Numbered from the stretch's first letter, positions 34,112-42,485 are shown. The stretch is 54,469 nucleotides of DNA from Bacillota bacterium (GCA_023415145.1 JAEZLW010000191.1:1-54469); one strand, 5' to 3'. The notes: a model not told the origin generated them from the letters alone. Made by a program: numbers and translations.

Positions 34112-34788
34112 CAAAGGCCACCCCGTTTTGTGTTCTTCTTTTTATAGCGGCCATTTACCTGGTTCATAACGAACATGGAGGTAAAGGATAAGGCGCAAAT
34201 GACCATGACCCACCGAAAGGCCAGATCCCGGTTACCGGCCTGCACCGCGGTATACACAGCCACCGCCATGGTTTGGGTTTTACCGGCGATGTTGCCTGCC
34301 AGCATGATGGTTGTACCGAATTCGCCAAGGGCCCTTGCAAAAGCAAGAATCGTGCCGGCAATGATGCTTGGCACGACATTGGGCAAAATGATGCGGTAGA
34401 AGATGGCATATTCGCCTATGCCAAGTGTTCTTGCTGCCTGCACCATATCGGAATCCACTTCTTCAAAAGCGCCTCGGACCGTGCGGTACATCAGCGGAAA
34501 GGAAACAACAGTGGAGGCAATGACGGCAGCCCACCAGGAAAAGACAATGTTCACGTCCAACAGTGCCAGCAGCTTGCCAAGCCATCCGTTTCTGCCAAAG
34601 ACCAACAGCAAAAAAAAGCCTACAACAGTAGGCGGCAGGATCATGGGCAGGGTGAAAACACCGTCCAGCAAGCCCTGGAACCGTTTCATTTTCACGACCT
34701 GCTTTGCGGCCAATATGCCAAAGATGAAGGTGAACCCTGTTGCCAGGAACGATACCTTTAAGGATATAAACAAAGGCGATGCATCCAT
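34111..34788 (-). CDS. modB: Molybdate ABC transporter permease ModB
   Basis: A 225-aa permease, the normal size for ModB. The start at 34788 follows a GGGGGAAG site; the longer frame to 34866 is rejected because it runs into the space after modA. About five hydrophobic segments are visible. The coupling loop is DMVQAARTLGIGEYAIFYRIILP, and the family segments LPMILPPTVVGFFLL and FARALGEFGTTIMLAGN are present. It forms the channel for molybdate (or tungstate) with ModC and ModA. Confidence 0.93.
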   Translation of the reverse strand: MDASPLFISLKVSFLATGFTFIFGILAAKQVVKMKRFQGLLDGVFTLPMILPPTVVGFFLLLVFGRNGWLGKLLALLDVNIVFSWWAAVIASTVVSFPLMYRTVRGAFEEVDSDMVQAARTLGIGEYAIFYRIILPNVVPSIIAGTILAFARALGEFGTTIMLAGNIAGKTQTMAVAVYTAVQAGNRDLAFRWVMVICALSFTSMFVMNQVNGRYKKKNTKRGGL

Positions 34789-34872
34789 GCGGCTTCCCCC
34801 TTTTTGAGAAATCCTATGTATTGGAAAGGTATCTGCCGGGCACAGCATAAGCGCTGAGCCCGGCAAAAGCGG

Positions 34873-35712
34873 TCATTTGTTGATCGGCGAGAACCCGTTC
34901 TTTTCAAATATAGCTGCCGCCTCCTGCGTTTGCAAGAAGGCAAGGAAGGCCAGGGCCTCTTCCGGTTGCAAGGTTGTCTTAATAACCGCTGCGGGATAGA
35001 TTATCTTGTCACTGCTGCCCTCCGGTGCTATGGCAATCATGCTGATCAAATTGCTGGTCATGGCATCGGAGGCGTACACAACGCCGCAATCCACATCGCC
35101 TCCTTCCACCCAAGTCAATACCTGACGCACATCACTGCCGAAGTTGGCCTTGTGCGATACGGCATTCCACAGGCTGAGAGACTCAAAAATCTGCTTGGCA
35201 TACTGTCCCACCGGTACGCCGGAGGGTTCACCCAGTGCAATCAGTTTCACCTTGTCCATGCCAGCATCTTCAAAGGAGTCAAGCATAAGGGCACTTCCTT
35301 TTGGCACGATCAGCACCACCTTGTTTTCCAGCAGATCCACATCGCTTTCTGGAAGTAACATTCCTTTTTCAAAGAGCTCGTTCATCTGCTTTTTGCCTGC
35401 CGAAAAAAACAGATCAGCAGGTGCGCCTTCCTCGATTTGTGTCTGCAGCGCACCGGAGGAGCCAAAGGTCATGATCAAAGTCACGTGGGGAGCAGCCAGT
35501 TTATACGCCTCAGCCTGCTCCGCCATCACCTCCGTCAAACTGGCGGCGGCACATACAAGCAGCTCAACAGGCGCCTTCTCCGGGGCCGGTGTTGACAGGG
35601 CCGTTTGGGCAAACGCTGCCTGCATGCCAAACAGCATTGATGAAACAACAAAAACCCATGCCGTTAATCCCTTGGAATACCTAGTCTCCATGAACGCAAT
35701 GACTTCTTTCAT
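34873..35712 (-). CDS. modA: Molybdate ABC transporter substrate-binding protein ModA
   Basis: A 279-aa oxyanion-binding protein. The ATG at 35712 has AAGGAGG 5 nt upstream; the frame to 35862 only shadows the neighbouring gene. The signal peptide (to about residue 36, AFA site) lacks a lipobox. The mature protein shows ModA features: VCAAASLTEVM with the oxyanion-contacting serine, TFGSSGALQTQIEEGAPADLFFSA, and a late CGVVYASDA motif. It captures molybdate, the metal of Mo-nitrogenase cofactor, in line with nifH and nifI just upstream on the same transcript (10-nt gap to nifI). Confidence 0.93.
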   Translation of the reverse strand: MKEVIAFMETRYSKGLTAWVFVVSSMLFGMQAAFAQTALSTPAPEKAPVELLVCAAASLTEVMAEQAEAYKLAAPHVTLIMTFGSSGALQTQIEEGAPADLFFSAGKKQMNELFEKGMLLPESDVDLLENKVVLIVPKGSALMLDSFEDAGMDKVKLIALGEPSGVPVGQYAKQIFESLSLWNAVSHKANFGSDVRQVLTWVEGGDVDCGVVYASDAMTSNLISMIAIAPEGSSDKIIYPAAVIKTTLQPEEALAFLAFLQTQEAAAIFEKNGFSPINK

Positions 35713-35722
35713 GCAAACCTCC

Positions 35723-36049
35723 TTACAGCCCCTGCTTGCCGGTACTGATGGTATAGGCATCCTCGACTGGGCTGATAAAAATGCGGCCGTCGCCAAACTG
35801 CCCCTTTTCGCCGGTGCGGGCGGTACGCATGATGACCCGCACCACATCCTCCTTATCCCCATCCTTGATGACGATCAAAAGCATTTCCTTGGGAATCTCA
35901 TCATACTGCACATCACCGATGACCACACCGCGCTGGCGGCCGCGGCCAAACACATCCATCTTCGTAATGGCGGGAAAGCCTGCTTCCATCAATTCATGCA
36001 TGACGGCTGCCGTTTTTTCAGGCCGAATAATGGCACGGACCAAAAGCAT
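35723..36049 (-). CDS. nifI1: NifI1-type PII nitrogen-regulatory protein
   Basis: A 108-aa PII-family signal protein, located directly after nifH, as NifI1 is in archaea and clostridia. The sequence follows the NifI1 pattern: RAIIRPEKTAAVMHELMEAG at the N-terminus, FPAITKMDVFGRGRQRG leading into a modified T-loop, DEIPKEMLLIVI, and the C-terminal RTGEKGQFGDGRIFISPVE. NifI1 and NifI2 together inhibit nitrogenase component 1 when ammonium rises, in response to 2-oxoglutarate and ATP. No NifI2 gene is next to it; modA follows instead. GGAGG precedes the ATG. Confidence 0.9.
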   Translation of the reverse strand: MLLVRAIIRPEKTAAVMHELMEAGFPAITKMDVFGRGRQRGVVIGDVQYDEIPKEMLLIVIKDGDKEDVVRVIMRTARTGEKGQFGDGRIFISPVEDAYTISTGKQGL

Positions 36050-36064
36050 ACGCTCGCCTCCTTT

Positions 36065-36886
36065 TCAAATATCCAAAATGCCATGCTCCATGAGCAAGGC
36101 TTCCAACCGCTCTTGCTTTAGCGGTGAGGGAATAACAAACATATCGTTGCTGTCGATCTTTTGGGCCAAGGCGCGGTATTCATCCGCCTGGTTGCAGGAG
36201 ACGTCGTAATCAATGACCGTTTTTTTATGGATTTCCGCCCGCTGTACCATGTTGTCACGGGGCACAAAATGGATCATTTGACTACCCAGTTCCTTGGCTA
36301 AGGCAGATACCAGCTCAGCCTCGCCATCCACCTTGCGGCTGTTGCATATGATGCCGCCCAAACGCACACCGCCGGTGCGGGCGTACTTTTGAATGCCTTT
36401 GGAAATGTTGTTTGCAGCATACAGCGCCATCATCTCACCGCTGGCAACGATGTAAATTTCCTGTGCTTTGCCTTCGCGTATGGGCATAGCGAACCCGCCG
36501 CACACAACATCGCCAAGCACGTCATAGAACACATAGTCAAGATCAGCCTCATAAGCACCAAGCCGCTCCAAAAGACCGATGGAGGTGATGATGCCGCGCC
36601 CGGCACAACCAACGCCGGGCTCCGGCCCCCCGGACTCCACACACTTGATGCCAGCGAAGCCGTTTTTCAAAACCAACTCCAGTTCAATATCCTCACCCTC
36701 ATCCCTCAGGGTGTCCAGCACCGTCTGCTGAGCCAGACCGCCCAGGATAAGCCTGGTGGAATCAGCCTTTGGATCACACCCCACGATCATGATCTTTTTG
36801 CCCATTTCGCCCAAGCCCGCCGTAAGGTTTTGGGTGGTGGTCGATTTTCCGATACCACCTTTTCCATAAATGGCAACCTGTCTCAT
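36065..36886 (-). CDS. nifH: Nitrogenase iron protein NifH
   Basis: A 273-aa homodimeric Fe protein that passes electrons to nitrogenase with ATP hydrolysis. The P-loop is GKGGIGKST (residues 9-17), the 4Fe-4S ligands are Cys94 (GVGCAGRG) and Cys129 (GDVVCGGF), and Arg97 is the usual ADP-ribosylation target. Switch segments CDPKADSTRLILGG and DVLGDVVCGGFAMPIR are complete, so it should be functional and is not a BchL- or CfbC-type homologue by motif. The ATG at 36886 has AAGGGGA upstream. The gene heads nifH-nifI1-modABC behind a long structured leader. No nifD, nifK or anfDGK gene occurs in the window. Confidence 0.94.
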   Translation of the reverse strand: MRQVAIYGKGGIGKSTTTQNLTAGLGEMGKKIMIVGCDPKADSTRLILGGLAQQTVLDTLRDEGEDIELELVLKNGFAGIKCVESGGPEPGVGCAGRGIITSIGLLERLGAYEADLDYVFYDVLGDVVCGGFAMPIREGKAQEIYIVASGEMMALYAANNISKGIQKYARTGGVRLGGIICNSRKVDGEAELVSALAKELGSQMIHFVPRDNMVQRAEIHKKTVIDYDVSCNQADEYRALAQKIDSNDMFVIPSPLKQERLEALLMEHGILDI

Positions 36887-37255
36887 GGTAAATCCCCTTT
36901 CAAGTAAAATAAACAAACGGAGCCGCCTTTTGACTCCGTTGTCAGCGAAAATATTTGCATTTGGGTATCAAAACAACGCCAGCCGCCTATTGCAAATGTT
37001 GCAGGGGTTTTTGTTTTCAAACACAAAAAAGACCCCGCAAAAGGCCTCATTGTCTTTTGATGTTCATTGTTGTTTAGCAGTTTTTTACTCGGCCAGCAAG
37101 GTGTTTACATACGGCATTTTTTCATAAATGCAATTTATTTCTGATGTGCTTCATTTTTTACCATGGTCACTATTCACCCATTTTGTATAAAGTGCTCTTT
37201 TCTACCCCCTTTATTGCTTTTCTCGCTTTGCTTAATACCCTTATTCCCGGGTGCA
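36887..37255 (-). promoter_or_regulatory. 370-nt structured leader of the nifH-nifI1-modABC operon
   Basis: From the predicted transcription start near 37255 to the nifH ATG at 36886 no credible gene is seen. On the minus strand the leader has a long imperfect hairpin closed by GGGG/CCCC (about 37010-37036). Next is a 7-bp pairing ATTTGCA/TGCAAAT around an AGGCGGCTGGCGTTG segment (about 36952-37001). Last is the terminator-like hairpin at 36905-36940, whose loop and 3' arm repeat AGGCGGCT. This layout suggests conditional attenuation. I do not recognise a named riboswitch class. Confidence 0.5.
36905..36940 (-). terminator. Terminator-like hairpin in the nifH leader
   Basis: On the minus strand AACGGAG and CTCCGTT (36934-36940 with 36916-36922) form a 7-bp stem with an 11-nt loop, followed by TTGTTTATTTTA. 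The U-rich tract ends 5 nt before the nifH ribosome binding site. It is placed to act as an attenuator. An upstream CGTTGT could pair with ACAACG that overlaps its 5' arm. Confidence 0.6.
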
Positions 37256-37261
37256 TATCGC

Positions 37262-37290
37262 ATTATAAGCGCTGCTTTGCCTGCTGTCAA
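37262..37290 (-). promoter_or_regulatory. Consensus promoter of the nifH operon
   Basis: On the minus strand TTGACA (37285-37290), a 17-bp spacer and TATAAT (37262-37267) match the housekeeping consensus perfectly. Such a strong promoter without a sigma-54 site implies that control acts after initiation, in the leader. Confidence 0.82.
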
Positions 37291-37395
37291 TACGAAAAGC
37301 CATACTGAAAGCAATTTCATCATATTGCACAACAGACAAACCAAAATGAATGATACAAAAACCAGTTATTCATTTTTTGTATACAGTTCTACTAT

Positions 37396-38004
37396 TTATA
37401 TCATGAAAGTGATGATTGCCTTCACCGTTTCTTTGGGTAATTGCTCTTCTTTTATGCAAAGACCGCGGCGCTCAACGACTTCATTCACCCAGGGTGGCAA
37501 ATGGGAGCACAGCAAGTTAAAGGAATGAAACTCCCCTTTTTCCAAAAAAGATCGGAATGCTTTTTTGGAGGAGATATCCGTGTATGTTTCCTGCAACCTT
37601 ATAAGGTCCAGAAAAAAGTGGCCATCCTGCATAGGAGAGTACGGCTCCATTGGGATCGGAGGCTGTTTATCATTTTCTGATTCGTTTATGTCCCGCAAAA
37701 CGCCATCCAGGACAATGTCGTTTACCTGTGCCAATTCAAAGAGGTGAAACCCCAACCGGTTCAACTCCTGATAAGCGATCCCTTCCATCTTTTTGCTAAC
37801 AAGCACCCGGCATCCATCCAGCCTTTGCGCAAGCAGGCGCACAGCGGATCTACAATCCGGGATGCTGACTGCAGGCTCAAAGGAAAACGCGTCTACCATC
37901 TCCCAACCGTCGCCGCCGCGTTCATATACCGCCACCTTGCCCGGCCTGTTCATCTCTCTGACATGCCCCGATATGTCTTGCGTTACTGCAATTTTCTTAA
38001 TCAT
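37396..38004 (-). CDS. anfO: AnfO-family nitrogenase accessory protein
   Basis: A 202-aa protein of the AnfO family, first described with the Fe-only nitrogenase. The N-terminus (IAVTQDISGHVREM, KVAVYERGGDGW) fits the family. So do the central SKKMEGIAYQELNRLGFHLFE segment and the C-terminal GHFFLDLIRLQE, SSKKAFRSFLE and CSHLPPWVNE segments. Its biochemical role is not established. AAGGAGAT precedes the ATG, and it has its own promoter. The family call is by recognition of these segments. Its presence next to nifH and molybdate uptake but without anfHDGK is odd. Confidence 0.8.
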   Translation of the reverse strand: MIKKIAVTQDISGHVREMNRPGKVAVYERGGDGWEMVDAFSFEPAVSIPDCRSAVRLLAQRLDGCRVLVSKKMEGIAYQELNRLGFHLFELAQVNDIVLDGVLRDINESENDKQPPIPMEPYSPMQDGHFFLDLIRLQETYTDISSKKAFRSFLEKGEFHSFNLLCSHLPPWVNEVVERRGLCIKEEQLPKETVKAIITFMI

Positions 38005-38056
38005 GCAATATCTCCTTGTTTCCTGCCTTGCCGCTGTATTCTTTCGTTTTGCATAT

Positions 38057-38085
38057 AGGATACTGCATCAACATGCGGTTTTCAA
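38057..38085 (-). promoter_or_regulatory. Candidate promoter of the AnfO-family gene
   Basis: On the minus strand TTGAAA (38080-38085), a 17-bp spacer and TATCCT (38057-38062). The start would lie about 45 nt upstream of the ATG at 38004. Confidence 0.55.
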
Positions 38086-38151
38086 GCCAAGAGTCGGCTC
38101 AGACTTTCCAATAAAATGATAAGCCTCATGACTATGTCTTAACAAAGAAAT

Positions 38152-38197
38152 AACCGTTGATTTCCTAATGAATCAAGGAAATCAACGGTTTTCTTTT
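38152..38197 (-). terminator. Strong terminator downstream of tRNA-Ser
   Basis: AACCGTTGATTTCCT (38152-38166) and AGGAAATCAACGGTT (38176-38190) form a perfect 15-bp stem with a 9-nt loop. The minus strand continues ATTTCTTTG and the plus strand TTCTTTT, so it can work in both directions. It ends the tRNA transcript. Confidence 0.85.
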
Positions 38198-38287
38198 GGC
38201 GGAGAGTTAGGGATTTGAACCCTAGGTGGGGTATAAGCCCACACACGATTTCCAGTCGTGCGCCTTAGACCACTCAGCCAACTCTCC
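38197..38287 (-). tRNA. tRNA-Ser(GGA), CCA encoded
   Basis: A 91-nt class II tRNA on the minus strand. The acceptor GGAGAGT pairs with ACTCTCC and is followed by G and an encoded CCA. The D-arm carries GGCTGAGTGGTCTAAGGC. The anticodon loop reads CTGGAAA, giving GGA, which reads serine UCC/UCU codons. The long variable arm is followed by the T-loop GGTTCAAATCC. The identity is secure from the arms and the long variable region. Confidence 0.95.
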
Positions 38288-38316
38288 AGGCTTTGGCTGC
38301 ACCGGCAACGAACAAT

Positions 38317-38345
38317 ATTATACAGGCTGCCTTGTCCCGTGTCAA
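38317..38345 (-). promoter_or_regulatory. Consensus promoter of tRNA-Ser
   Basis: On the minus strand TTGACA (38340-38345), a 17-bp spacer and TATAAT (38317-38322). The start near 38310 lies about 23 nt before the tRNA 5' end. Confidence 0.85.
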
Positions 38346-38398
38346 GCAATTCCCACAAAAAACAGTACGGACAAACGGAAAGTGGCAAAGCGAAAGCT

Positions 38399-39232
38399 TT
38401 ACGCCCCAAGCCTGCTAAAAATTTCATATCCATTATGCTTGAGGCCAACGCAGCCCATATGTGTTATGCCGGGTGAACTGTTCCTGCCATGCCAGTCCGA
38501 TCCGCCCGTCATAAGCAGATGGTTGGCCTGTGCCATTCGTTCATACTTTTCTGATTCCTCCTGCGTATGGCTGGGATGATAAATTTCCAAACCTTCCACA
38601 CCTGCGCGGATCAGATCCATCACTACATCATCATTGGCGATACTCTTGGGGTGGGCAATGACCGGAATGCCTCCAGCTTCCTTGATAATGTGTATCGCAT
38701 CCAATGCTGTCATTTTCTCCGTTTCGATAAACCCGGAGCCTGTAGGCATAAAATAGGTGTGAAACATTTCCCGAAGCGTCATGCCCATAGCCCGTGCTCC
38801 ATCACGCTCCATAGCGGCTGCCACATGCACGCCCGATAAGCGGGGCTGGTCAGGATGATGCTGCAAAACCCTGTCCCAGTCATAGTCAACCAGGCCCATG
38901 GCCTTGATATTCTCGAAATTGATTCTTGTATTCTCAGTCTTGTCTTTCGAGATTTGAATGATAAACTGTGCCAGAGCGCTGCTGTGCACATCAATGTAGT
39001 ATCCCAGCATATGCAAGAGCCTGCGGTTTGCAATGGTGGATACTTCTATGGCGGGTATAAGCCGGACATTGCCGGGCAATTCCTCTCTCATGGCAGCCTG
39101 AACACCGCGGACGGAATCATGATCGGCAATGGCAATGACCTTCAGGTCATTTTCTTGCGCCAACTTGAACAGCTCCGCCGGCGTATCCGTCCCATCGGAA
39201 TAGGTGGAATGCATATGCAAATCGGCGTACAT
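38399..39232 (-). CDS. PHP domain phosphoesterase (YciV/RNase AM-like)
   Basis: A 277-aa PHP-fold metal-dependent phosphoesterase. The ATG at 39232 follows GGGAGGG. Ligand motifs are DLHMHSTYSDGTDTP at the N-terminus, IADHDSVRG, Glu in PAIEVST, His in VIAHPKSI, and GGSDWHG near the C-terminus. This set matches the YciV group, which removes phosphate from 3',5'-nucleoside bisphosphates or trims RNA 5' ends. It lies 94 nt downstream of the GH65 gene on the same strand and may be co-transcribed. A direct role with GH65 sugar phosphates is possible but not shown. Confidence 0.85.
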   Translation of the reverse strand: MYADLHMHSTYSDGTDTPAELFKLAQENDLKVIAIADHDSVRGVQAAMREELPGNVRLIPAIEVSTIANRRLLHMLGYYIDVHSSALAQFIIQISKDKTENTRINFENIKAMGLVDYDWDRVLQHHPDQPRLSGVHVAAAMERDGARAMGMTLREMFHTYFMPTGSGFIETEKMTALDAIHIIKEAGGIPVIAHPKSIANDDVVMDLIRAGVEGLEIYHPSHTQEESEKYERMAQANHLLMTGGSDWHGRNSSPGITHMGCVGLKHNGYEIFSRLGA

Positions 39233-39326
39233 GATAAAAGTCCCTCCCTTGACGTAATCACCTTCCTTTGCCATCATACGCCTGAAGCTGCGCGGCTGTC
39301 AACCATACGCACAGTGATTGATTCCA

Positions 39327-41585
39327 CTATATGTCTATGGTTGCCAAACCATCCACATTGCATAATTGATCATGTACCCGTACCGCAAGGGCCGGCCCCT
39401 GTAAAAGCCTTAACCGGCAAACGCCTTGTTCCACAGTACACATAAGATGGCTATTCAAATACCAAAAGCGGAAGCGGTAACCCCGCCAGCCTGCTGGAAT
39501 GCGTGGCCGCAGCGTCAGCCCATCCTTTTTGATGCGCAGGCCTGCAAACCCTGCCACAATGGAAAGGTACGCCCCTCCCAGGTTGGCAGTGTGCAGCCCA
39601 TCCCTGGTGTTGCCATGCTCGTTGCTTACGTCCAGAAAGGCCGTCCTGCGGAAATAATCCTCCGCCTTTTCCATGTCGTTCAGCCTTGATGCCATGATGG
39701 AAAACACGCAGGCGGACAGGGACGAATCGTGAGTGGTGATTTTTTCATAATAATCATAGCTTCGGGCCATTGTCCTATCATCCGCAAGGTCCTCGAACAA
39801 GTAATGCGCCAGCTCCGTATCCGCCTGCTTGCATACCTGATGGCGGTACAAAAACAAGGGATGATAATACAAAAGCAGCGGGAAATGGTCCTTGGGGATT
39901 TGCGTAAGGTCAAGCACCTCTTTTTTCAGAAAGCTGTCATCCTGGGCAGGAATGCCTAAGCTTTCATCGTAGGGCAGATACATACTCTCCCCCGCCCGCC
40001 TGAAGCTTGCCAGTTCTTCATCGGTGATGGACAGCTTGTTTTTAAGCGGCTCGAATAATTTTGCATTCTGCAAACGCCCGCAGATTTCCGCCGCATACAG
40101 CAGATTTTCCCTGGCTGCGGCATTGGTATAGTAGTTGTTGTTCACGATGCACGTGTACTCGTCCGGGCCCGTCACGTCATCAATACGGAAAAGACCTTCC
40201 TGCATATGGCCTGCGTCCATCCACAGCCGGGCCGTTTCCACCAGCACTTCCGCACCCATATCCGCCATAAAGGCTATGTCGTCCGTTGCCAGATAGTATT
40301 GAATAAAGGAATGGGCAACATCACCGTTGATATGGTACTGGGCGGAACCTGAGGGAAAATAGCCGGAGCACTCCGTGCCTGTGATGGTGCGCCATGGATA
40401 CAGCGCACCTTTTGTATGGCCCATCAGCATGGCATGATCTCTGGCACTTGTTAAAATGCCATACCTGTATTCCAATAGCTGCCTGGCCAGTTTTCTGTCA
40501 GTGAGCAGGAAGAAGGGAAAGATGTAAATTTCCGTATCCCAGAAATAATGTCCTTCATAACCTTCCCCGCTCAGGCCTTTTGCGGCCACGTTGGATACAC
40601 TGTCCCGTCCGGCGGACTGCAAAAGCTGATAAAGGCTGTAATCCATGCATTGCTGCAGCGCATCGTCCTCGAAAATCTCCACCCGTGCGTTTGCCCAAAA
40701 GGAGTGTATATGCTCCTCCTGGCGTTTGCGCAAGGTTTCAAGGCTTGTCTTCATCACAGACCGCGCCAGCCTTATGGCATCCCTTACAGGGTCTGCATGG
40801 CGGCGCTCATCGGTAAAGATGCACCGCTTGACAAGCGACACCGTCTGACCGGGAGCAATGCTTCCCGTAAATCGTGTGCTCACGCAGCCAGGAAGGATAT
40901 TTTGGCAAACCTCAAACGTCCCTGTCATTTCGTGGCTCACCGCCGATACCATGGCAAGGTTTGAGCATTTCGTACGGCAGGCAATAAGGGATATTGCGTC
41001 CTCCGCCCAGGCCCGTTCGGCCTGCAAATGAATGTGGGGCCGTGCCGCAACCCTGGGATCGTCAGGGTTCGCATAATTGGTCACATTGGCATCCTGCAGC
41101 GACAGGAACGCCAAAGGCCCATCATAACTTACGGACTTCACATCATACTGCAAAAGGAACAATTCCTTCTGTATGAAAGAAGCCATGCGGCGGACGGTTA
41201 TTTGAATTTCACTGCCATGAGTTAAGCGCCAGTGAACGCGGCGTACCGCCTCTCCTGCCGCCATGTCAAGTTCCCTTTCATGGGCTGTCAACTCCCCGGA
41301 AAAGGGACTAAATGGCTCATCGCCCAAAAACAGCTTCACTGTTTGCACGTCTGGCACATTGACAATGGTCTGCTGTGTTTCGGGAAAGCCATACAGCTTT
41401 TCCCCATAAGAAATGGGCTTCACATCATAATAGGCATTGATGTATGTCCCCCGGATGGTCGCTGCGCCTTCCGAAGCCCCTTCCTCCAGGCTGTTGCGTA
41501 CGCCGATATAACCGTTGGCTGTATGAAAAAGCGTCTCCATCAAGGCGATTTCATTTTTGTCAAGACCATGTCGTATGAAATGCAT
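39327..41585 (-). CDS. Glycoside hydrolase family 65 phosphorylase
   Basis: A 752-aa cytoplasmic enzyme of typical GH65 length. An N-terminal beta-sandwich (about 1-270) is followed by a linker helix and an (alpha/alpha)6 barrel. The substrate-binding GYEGHYFWDTEIY segment lies near 342-354. The general acid is Glu476 in DVTGPDEYTC. A C-terminal beta domain (about 690-752) closes the protein. GH65 members phosphorolyse maltose, kojibiose, trehalose, nigerose or similar alpha-glucosides to beta-glucose 1-phosphate; the linkage is not predictable here. It follows the MalG-type permease after 6 nt, so it acts on the disaccharide that this ABC system imports. No beta-phosphoglucomutase gene is nearby. 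Confidence 0.92.
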   Translation of the reverse strand: MHFIRHGLDKNEIALMETLFHTANGYIGVRNSLEEGASEGAATIRGTYINAYYDVKPISYGEKLYGFPETQQTIVNVPDVQTVKLFLGDEPFSPFSGELTAHERELDMAAGEAVRRVHWRLTHGSEIQITVRRMASFIQKELFLLQYDVKSVSYDGPLAFLSLQDANVTNYANPDDPRVAARPHIHLQAERAWAEDAISLIACRTKCSNLAMVSAVSHEMTGTFEVCQNILPGCVSTRFTGSIAPGQTVSLVKRCIFTDERRHADPVRDAIRLARSVMKTSLETLRKRQEEHIHSFWANARVEIFEDDALQQCMDYSLYQLLQSAGRDSVSNVAAKGLSGEGYEGHYFWDTEIYIFPFFLLTDRKLARQLLEYRYGILTSARDHAMLMGHTKGALYPWRTITGTECSGYFPSGSAQYHINGDVAHSFIQYYLATDDIAFMADMGAEVLVETARLWMDAGHMQEGLFRIDDVTGPDEYTCIVNNNYYTNAAARENLLYAAEICGRLQNAKLFEPLKNKLSITDEELASFRRAGESMYLPYDESLGIPAQDDSFLKKEVLDLTQIPKDHFPLLLYYHPLFLYRHQVCKQADTELAHYLFEDLADDRTMARSYDYYEKITTHDSSLSACVFSIMASRLNDMEKAEDYFRRTAFLDVSNEHGNTRDGLHTANLGGAYLSIVAGFAGLRIKKDGLTLRPRIPAGWRGYRFRFWYLNSHLMCTVEQGVCRLRLLQGPALAVRVHDQLCNVDGLATIDI

Positions 41586-41591
41586 TGAATA

Positions 41592-42470
41592 TCATTCCTT
41601 GACCGCGCCGGAGGTTATGCCGGCTACGATTTGTTTCTGAAACAAAAGAACAATGGCCAGCGTGGGGAGTACCACCACAATCGTAGCTGCCGCGATCTCG
41701 CCCCACAAAATGGTGAACTGGGTACGCAGCGCGTTGATGGCCACGGGTACCGTATGATAGTGCTTGTCGGAGTTGAGCGTCAATGTCAGCAAATACTCAT
41801 TCCACGCGGCAATAAATGTCATGATGGCGGTGGTAAACACGCCAGGCGCTGCCATGGGAAAGATGACCTTCCACAGCATGGTCCACTGGGAGCAGCCGTC
41901 CATGCGGGCCGCTTCCTCCACAGAAAGCGGGATGCGCTTGAAGTGGGCCACCATGATCCATACCGCCGAAGGCAGCGTAATGGTGGAATAGGCAAGCGTA
42001 ACCCAGTAGCTGTTGAGCATCTTGAACCGGTAGAACATGTTGAACACGGGGCCTACGATGATCATCTGGGGAAACATTGAAATGCCAAGGATCAGGCCCA
42101 TCAAAAACACCTTGCCGCGAAAGCGGAACCGGGCCAGAATATAGGCCGACATGGAGGCAACCAATACCACGTAGGCTGTGGTGATAGAGGACACAATAAA
42201 GCTGTTGCCCACAGATGACAAGATGCCCTTGCCAATTACTTTCTGATAATTGTCCAGTGTTGGCTCATTGGCTATGATCCGAAAGGCCGTCTGCGCACCA
42301 TAAATTTCACTGCCCGGTTTGAAGGAGGTGATAAGCACCCAAAAGAATGGAAACACGTTCACCATCAGGAACAGCGCAATGACCAGCAGGCTCACGATCC
42401 GGGCTGCCCTTTGGCTCTCTTTCATGGTTCTGCTCTTGCCCGTCCGGCCATTTATCGATAAGGCTGTCAT
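41592..42470 (-). CDS. Sugar ABC transporter permease (MalG type)
   Basis: A 292-aa permease with GGAGGGAG before the ATG at 42470. Its EAA loop is LSVEEAARMDGCSQWTMLWKV followed by FP, and the C-terminus QKQIVAGITSGAVKE is standard for MalG. It follows the long MalF-type gene after 15 nt and precedes the GH65 gene. This supports import of a disaccharide for phosphorolysis. It needs a shared ATPase from elsewhere. Confidence 0.92.
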   Translation of the reverse strand: MTALSINGRTGKSRTMKESQRAARIVSLLVIALFLMVNVFPFFWVLITSFKPGSEIYGAQTAFRIIANEPTLDNYQKVIGKGILSSVGNSFIVSSITTAYVVLVASMSAYILARFRFRGKVFLMGLILGISMFPQMIIVGPVFNMFYRFKMLNSYWVTLAYSTITLPSAVWIMVAHFKRIPLSVEEAARMDGCSQWTMLWKVIFPMAAPGVFTTAIMTFIAAWNEYLLTLTLNSDKHYHTVPVAINALRTQFTILWGEIAAATIVVVLPTLAIVLLFQKQIVAGITSGAVKE

Positions 42471-42485
42471 GCTGCATCTCCCTCC

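Noticed and set aside
36887..37255. Moco-type riboswitch in the nifH leader
   Set aside because: Position and nearby mod genes invite it, but I could not match the known consensus, so only an unnamed attenuator-like leader is claimed.
38197..38287. tRNA-Ser as an attachment site of an integrated island (nif/mod block)
   Set aside because: No integrase, direct repeat of the tRNA 3' end or mobile gene is visible on either side in this window.
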